DNA of 7,306 nt from Pseudomonadota bacterium (GTDB taxonomy: Bacteria; Pseudomonadota; Gammaproteobacteria; Xanthomonadales; Rhodanobacteraceae). A program made the translations under genes and the position numbers. The notes below the pieces were generated by a model, which saw only the letters and a program-made list of their open reading frames with translations, was not told the origin of the DNA and ran no database searches. Positions 4,970 through 7,306 of the stretch are shown here, in pieces. Positions within the stretch are counted from its first letter, which is position 1. Each line of letters begins with the position of its first letter. Location of the stretch: contig JAJYMF010000342.1 of assembly GCA_021787175.1 (NCBI GenBank), positions 1-7,306 on the forward strand. The letters are read 5' to 3'.

Positions 4970-6889
4970 ATGAGTCTGGCCGAACGTCGCCCAACCCTCG
5001 CCCGTCGCGCTGCCCTGATCGCGGCACTGCTGGTCACCGCGCTGGTGTACTGGCCGGGCCTGTCCGGCGGCTACATCTTCGACGACTACCCCAACATCAT
5101 CGAGAACCCGGCGCTGCAGGTGCAGCACGCCGACTGGGCCACGCTCAAGGCCGCCGCCCTGTCGTCGCCGTCGAGCGAGTTCCACCGCCCGCTGTCGTCG
5201 CTGACCTTCGTCGCCAATTACATGACGACCGGTCTGGCGCCGTTCGGCTGGAAGCTCACCAATCTGGTGATCCACCTGCTCAACGGCGTGCTGGTCTATC
5301 TGCTGGCGCGGGCGCTGCTGCGCGCGGCCGCGCGCGGTCGCGAGGAACCGCGTGCGGGGCTGGTTGCGGCGCTGATCGCCGCCGGCTGGCTGCTGCTGCC
5401 GATCAACCTGACCGCCGTGCTCTACGTCGTGCAGCGCATGGAGAGCCTGGCCAACCTGTTCGTGCTGCTGGGCCTGCTCGGCTACGTGCGCGGACGCCTG
5501 CGCATGCAGCGCGACGGTCGCGGCTTTGCCGGTGCCGCGGCCTCGCTGCTGGTGTGGACGGCGATCGGCCTGACCGCCAAGGAAACCGCGGTGATGACGC
5601 CGTTCTATGCGGCGCTGATCGAATGGGCACTGTTTTCCGCGCGCAGCGGCCGCGATCGCCGCCGCGACCGCCGCGTGCTGTGGCTGTTCGGGCTGGTGCT
5701 GGTGCTGCCGGGCATCGCCGGGCTGGCCTGGCTGGTGCCCGACCTCGCCTTCAACCCGGTCGCGTGGCAGACGCGCAACTTCACCCTCGGCGAGCGCCTG
5801 CTGTCCGAGCCGCGCATCTGGTTCGACTACCTGCGCTGGATCGTGCTGCCGACGCCGCATGCGCTGTCGTTCTATCACGACGAGGTCACCGTCTCGACCG
5901 GCCTGCTGGCGCCGTGGACCACGCTGGCGGCGATCCTCGGCCTGGCACTGCTCGTCGCGCTGATCGGCTTCCTGCGCGCGCGCGCGCCGCTGGTGGCGCT
6001 GGGGCTGGCACTGTTTCTCGGCGCGCAGCTGCTGACCGGCACCATCATCCCGCTGGAGCTGGTGTACGAGCAGCGCAACTACTTCGCCAGCTTCGGCGTG
6101 CTGCTCGCCTTGGTCCCACTGCTGTTTCCGACCCGGGCCGGCGCACCGCTGCCGCTGGCGCGCGGCGTGCTGCTGGCCGGGCTGCTGCTGATCTGGACCG
6201 GCGAAACCGCGCAGACCGCTTACGCCTGGAGCAGTCCGCTGCGACTCGCGGTCGAACTGGCCGAGCGCGCGCCGACCTCGCCGCGCGCGCAGTACGAACT
6301 GGGCCGCACCTACATCGTGCTGTCGAAATACGATCCGAAGTCGCCGTTCACCGCGCTCGCCTATGCGCCGCTGGAGCGGGCGATGAACCTGCCGGATTCG
6401 TCGATCCTGCCCGAGCAGGCGCTGATCTTCATGAACTCGCGCATGCACCGCCCGCTGAAGGCGATGTGGTGGCTGCGCATGATCGCGCACCTGAAATCGG
6501 TCCCGCCCGGCGTGCAGGACGAAAGCTCGCTGGCGGCGCTGACCAAGTGCGCCATCGAGGGCGCCTGTCCGCTGCCGCCGTCGCCGATGGTCGAGGCTTT
6601 CGTCGCCGCGCTGTCGCATCCGCATCCATCCGCGCGGGTGATGCAGATCTACGCCGACTATGCGCTCAACGTACTGCACGACCGCGGCCTCGCCGAGCGA
6701 CTGCTGACCGATGCCGTGAAGCTGCAGCCCGGCAACGTCGGCATCCGCCGCACGCTGCGCGAGGTGCGGGCGATGCCGGCGACGGTCGCACCGGCGATCC
6801 CGGGAACAGCGAAGGCCGCGAGCGCCGCCGGTGGCGCATCAGATGCATCGCCGACGGCGACGGCCAGCGCGCCACGCCACGCGCCTTGA
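4970..6889 (+). CDS. GT-C-like membrane glycosyltransferase, paralogue of the upstream enzyme
   Basis: A 639-residue multispanning protein; the first membrane segment is at residues 14-31. It is clearly homologous to the 1739-3862 product: YIFDDYPNI (D38, D39) in the first periplasmic loop, HRPLSSLTF at 72-80, N98 with HLLN at 102-105, K204-E205 in the AKE motif, LLSEPR, and YEQRNY at 366-371. The Asp pair is the expected catalytic or metal site of GT-C enzymes using polyprenyl-phosphate sugars. After the membrane part come helical TPR-like segments, a C-x5-C pair that could form a periplasmic disulfide, and an Ala/Pro/Ser/Thr-rich tail of about 35 residues. It keeps the K-E pair that the upstream copy lacks. 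The start at ATG 4970 fits the N terminus, but no Shine-Dalgarno is visible; the ten bases GTCGCCCCGA before the start match the island's 18-bp unit. It is followed closely by a flippase gene, probably co-transcribed. Sugar and acceptor cannot be inferred. Confidence 0.8.
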   Translation: MSLAERRPTLARRAALIAALLVTALVYWPGLSGGYIFDDYPNIIENPALQVQHADWATLKAAALSSPSSEFHRPLSSLTFVANYMTTGLAPFGWKLTNLVIHLLNGVLVYLLARALLRAAARGREEPRAGLVAALIAAGWLLLPINLTAVLYVVQRMESLANLFVLLGLLGYVRGRLRMQRDGRGFAGAAASLLVWTAIGLTAKETAVMTPFYAALIEWALFSARSGRDRRRDRRVLWLFGLVLVLPGIAGLAWLVPDLAFNPVAWQTRNFTLGERLLSEPRIWFDYLRWIVLPTPHALSFYHDEVTVSTGLLAPWTTLAAILGLALLVALIGFLRARAPLVALGLALFLGAQLLTGTIIPLELVYEQRNYFASFGVLLALVPLLFPTRAGAPLPLARGVLLAGLLLIWTGETAQTAYAWSSPLRLAVELAERAPTSPRAQYELGRTYIVLSKYDPKSPFTALAYAPLERAMNLPDSSILPEQALIFMNSRMHRPLKAMWWLRMIAHLKSVPPGVQDESSLAALTKCAIEGACPLPPSPMVEAFVAALSHPHPSARVMQIYADYALNVLHDRGLAERLLTDAVKLQPGNVGIRRTLREVRAMPATVAPAIPGTAKAASAAGGASDASPTATASAPRHAP

Positions 6890-6933
6890 GGACAGTTGCC
6901 ATGCGCCATACGCCACTTCACGCCGCGGCATGA
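6888..6933 (+). promoter_or_regulatory. Possible 10-codon leader ORF coupled to the flippase
   Basis: GAGGA at 6888-6892 overlaps the stop of the glycosyltransferase and lies nine bases before an ATG at 6901. That ATG opens a ten-residue frame (MRHTPLHAAA) ending at 6931-6933, overlapping the flippase ATG as ATGA. The flippase ATG itself has no Shine-Dalgarno, so ribosomes ending the short frame could restart on it. The short frame could also be chance. Confidence 0.35.
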
Positions 6934-7306
6934 GGGGGCCCATCGCCCGCGCCACCCTGCGCACCAGCATGGTGCTGGGCCTGCGTCTGCTGGTGCAGGC
7001 CGGCACCCTGCTGCTGGTCGCGCGCCTGCTGGGACCGCATGACTTCGGCGCCTTCGCCGGCGTCGCCGCGCTGGCGGTGATGCTGGGCACGCTGTCCACC
7101 TTCGGCACCCATATCGTGCTGCTGGCCGAAGTGTCGCGGGAGCCGCAGCGCCGCGCCAGCGTGCTGCCGTTCGCGCTCAGCACCACGCTGATCTGCGGCA
7201 GTCTGCTGTTCGCGCTGTACCTGCTGCTGGCAACGACGCTGCTGGGTGAGGCCGGCATCGGCTTGAACGTGCTGATCGCGCTGGGCCTGGCCGAACTGAT
7301 CCTGCA
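6930..7306 (+). CDS. Wzx-type polysaccharide flippase (MOP superfamily), 3' truncated by window end
   Basis: The frame is open from ATG 6930 to the window edge: 125 complete codons of a protein that is normally about 400-500 residues. The N terminus has a short basic stretch, a first membrane helix (about residues 14-32), the family motif ARLLGPHDFGAF (31-42), then hydrophobic segments at about 43-60, 80-100 and 108 onward. Members move undecaprenyl-diphosphate-linked oligosaccharides from the cytoplasmic to the periplasmic face of the inner membrane. It lies 41 bases after the glycosyltransferase stop on the same strand, so an operon is likely. The flippase could deliver lipid-linked glycan for the same surface structure on which the two periplasmic GT-C enzymes work. 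A later in-frame ATG at 6969 is a less likely start because it would trim the region before the first helix. Confidence 0.85.
   Translation, partial: MRGPIARATLRTSMVLGLRLLVQAGTLLLVARLLGPHDFGAFAGVAALAVMLGTLSTFGTHIVLLAEVSREPQRRASVLPFALSTTLICGSLLFALYLLLATTLLGEAGIGLNVLIALGLAELIL

Noticed and set aside
4763..6679. Long minus-strand open frame opposite the second glycosyltransferase
   Set aside because: Same Gln/Arg/His-rich antisense composition, and it begins or ends in repeat sequence.
4885..6933. 682-residue plus-strand frame overlapping the second glycosyltransferase
   Set aside because: An Arg/Ala/Pro-rich out-of-frame shadow; only its final ATG and Shine-Dalgarno are of possible interest.

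Overview
The window is a high-GC bacterial segment. The QueA sequence, the codon bias toward G/C and the short intergenic tandem arrays fit a gammaproteobacterium of the Xanthomonadales/Lysobacterales type. That placement is an inference from sequence style, not from a search.

Layout. Positions 1-386 hold no gene. They contain three back-to-back tandem arrays (heptamer, hexamer, heptamer) and an inverted pair of a dispersed hairpin repeat. queA (tRNA queuosine synthesis) lies on the minus strand at 387-1424, and its stop codon falls inside the last array. A 314-bp repeat-bearing gap separates it from a divergent plus-strand set: a 707-residue GT-C-like membrane glycosyltransferase with a periplasmic TPR tail (1739-3862), a 1.1-kb repeat island (about 3836-4855), a second homologous GT-C-like enzyme (4970-6889), and the start of a Wzx-type polysaccharide flippase that runs off the window (6930 onward). 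Together the plus-strand genes suggest surface-glycan or glycoprotein assembly: polyprenyl-linked sugars flipped across the inner membrane and transferred in the periplasm. The actual acceptor cannot be told from the sequence.

The most striking content is the dispersed repeat. I count twelve clear arms and one degenerate arm of an approximately 27-33 bp sequence that folds on itself: an outer stem, a tandem G.A internal loop, an inner GC stem and a triloop, usually GNA. Outer and inner stems change in a compensatory way between copies, so the fold is probably what is maintained. In the island the arms strictly alternate in orientation, forming short inverted pairs like REPINs or MITEs. One such pair does not enclose a short spacer but a complete small GIY-YIG nuclease gene (minus strand, 4180-4464), and its right-hand inner flank matches that of the short pairs. 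This arrangement suggests a nuclease-bearing parent element with gene-less derivatives, which would be a GIY-YIG counterpart of the REP/RAYT relationship. That is a hypothesis. The repeats also encroach on genes: one arm supplies the last codons and stop of the first glycosyltransferase, and a tandem heptamer supplies the end of QueA.
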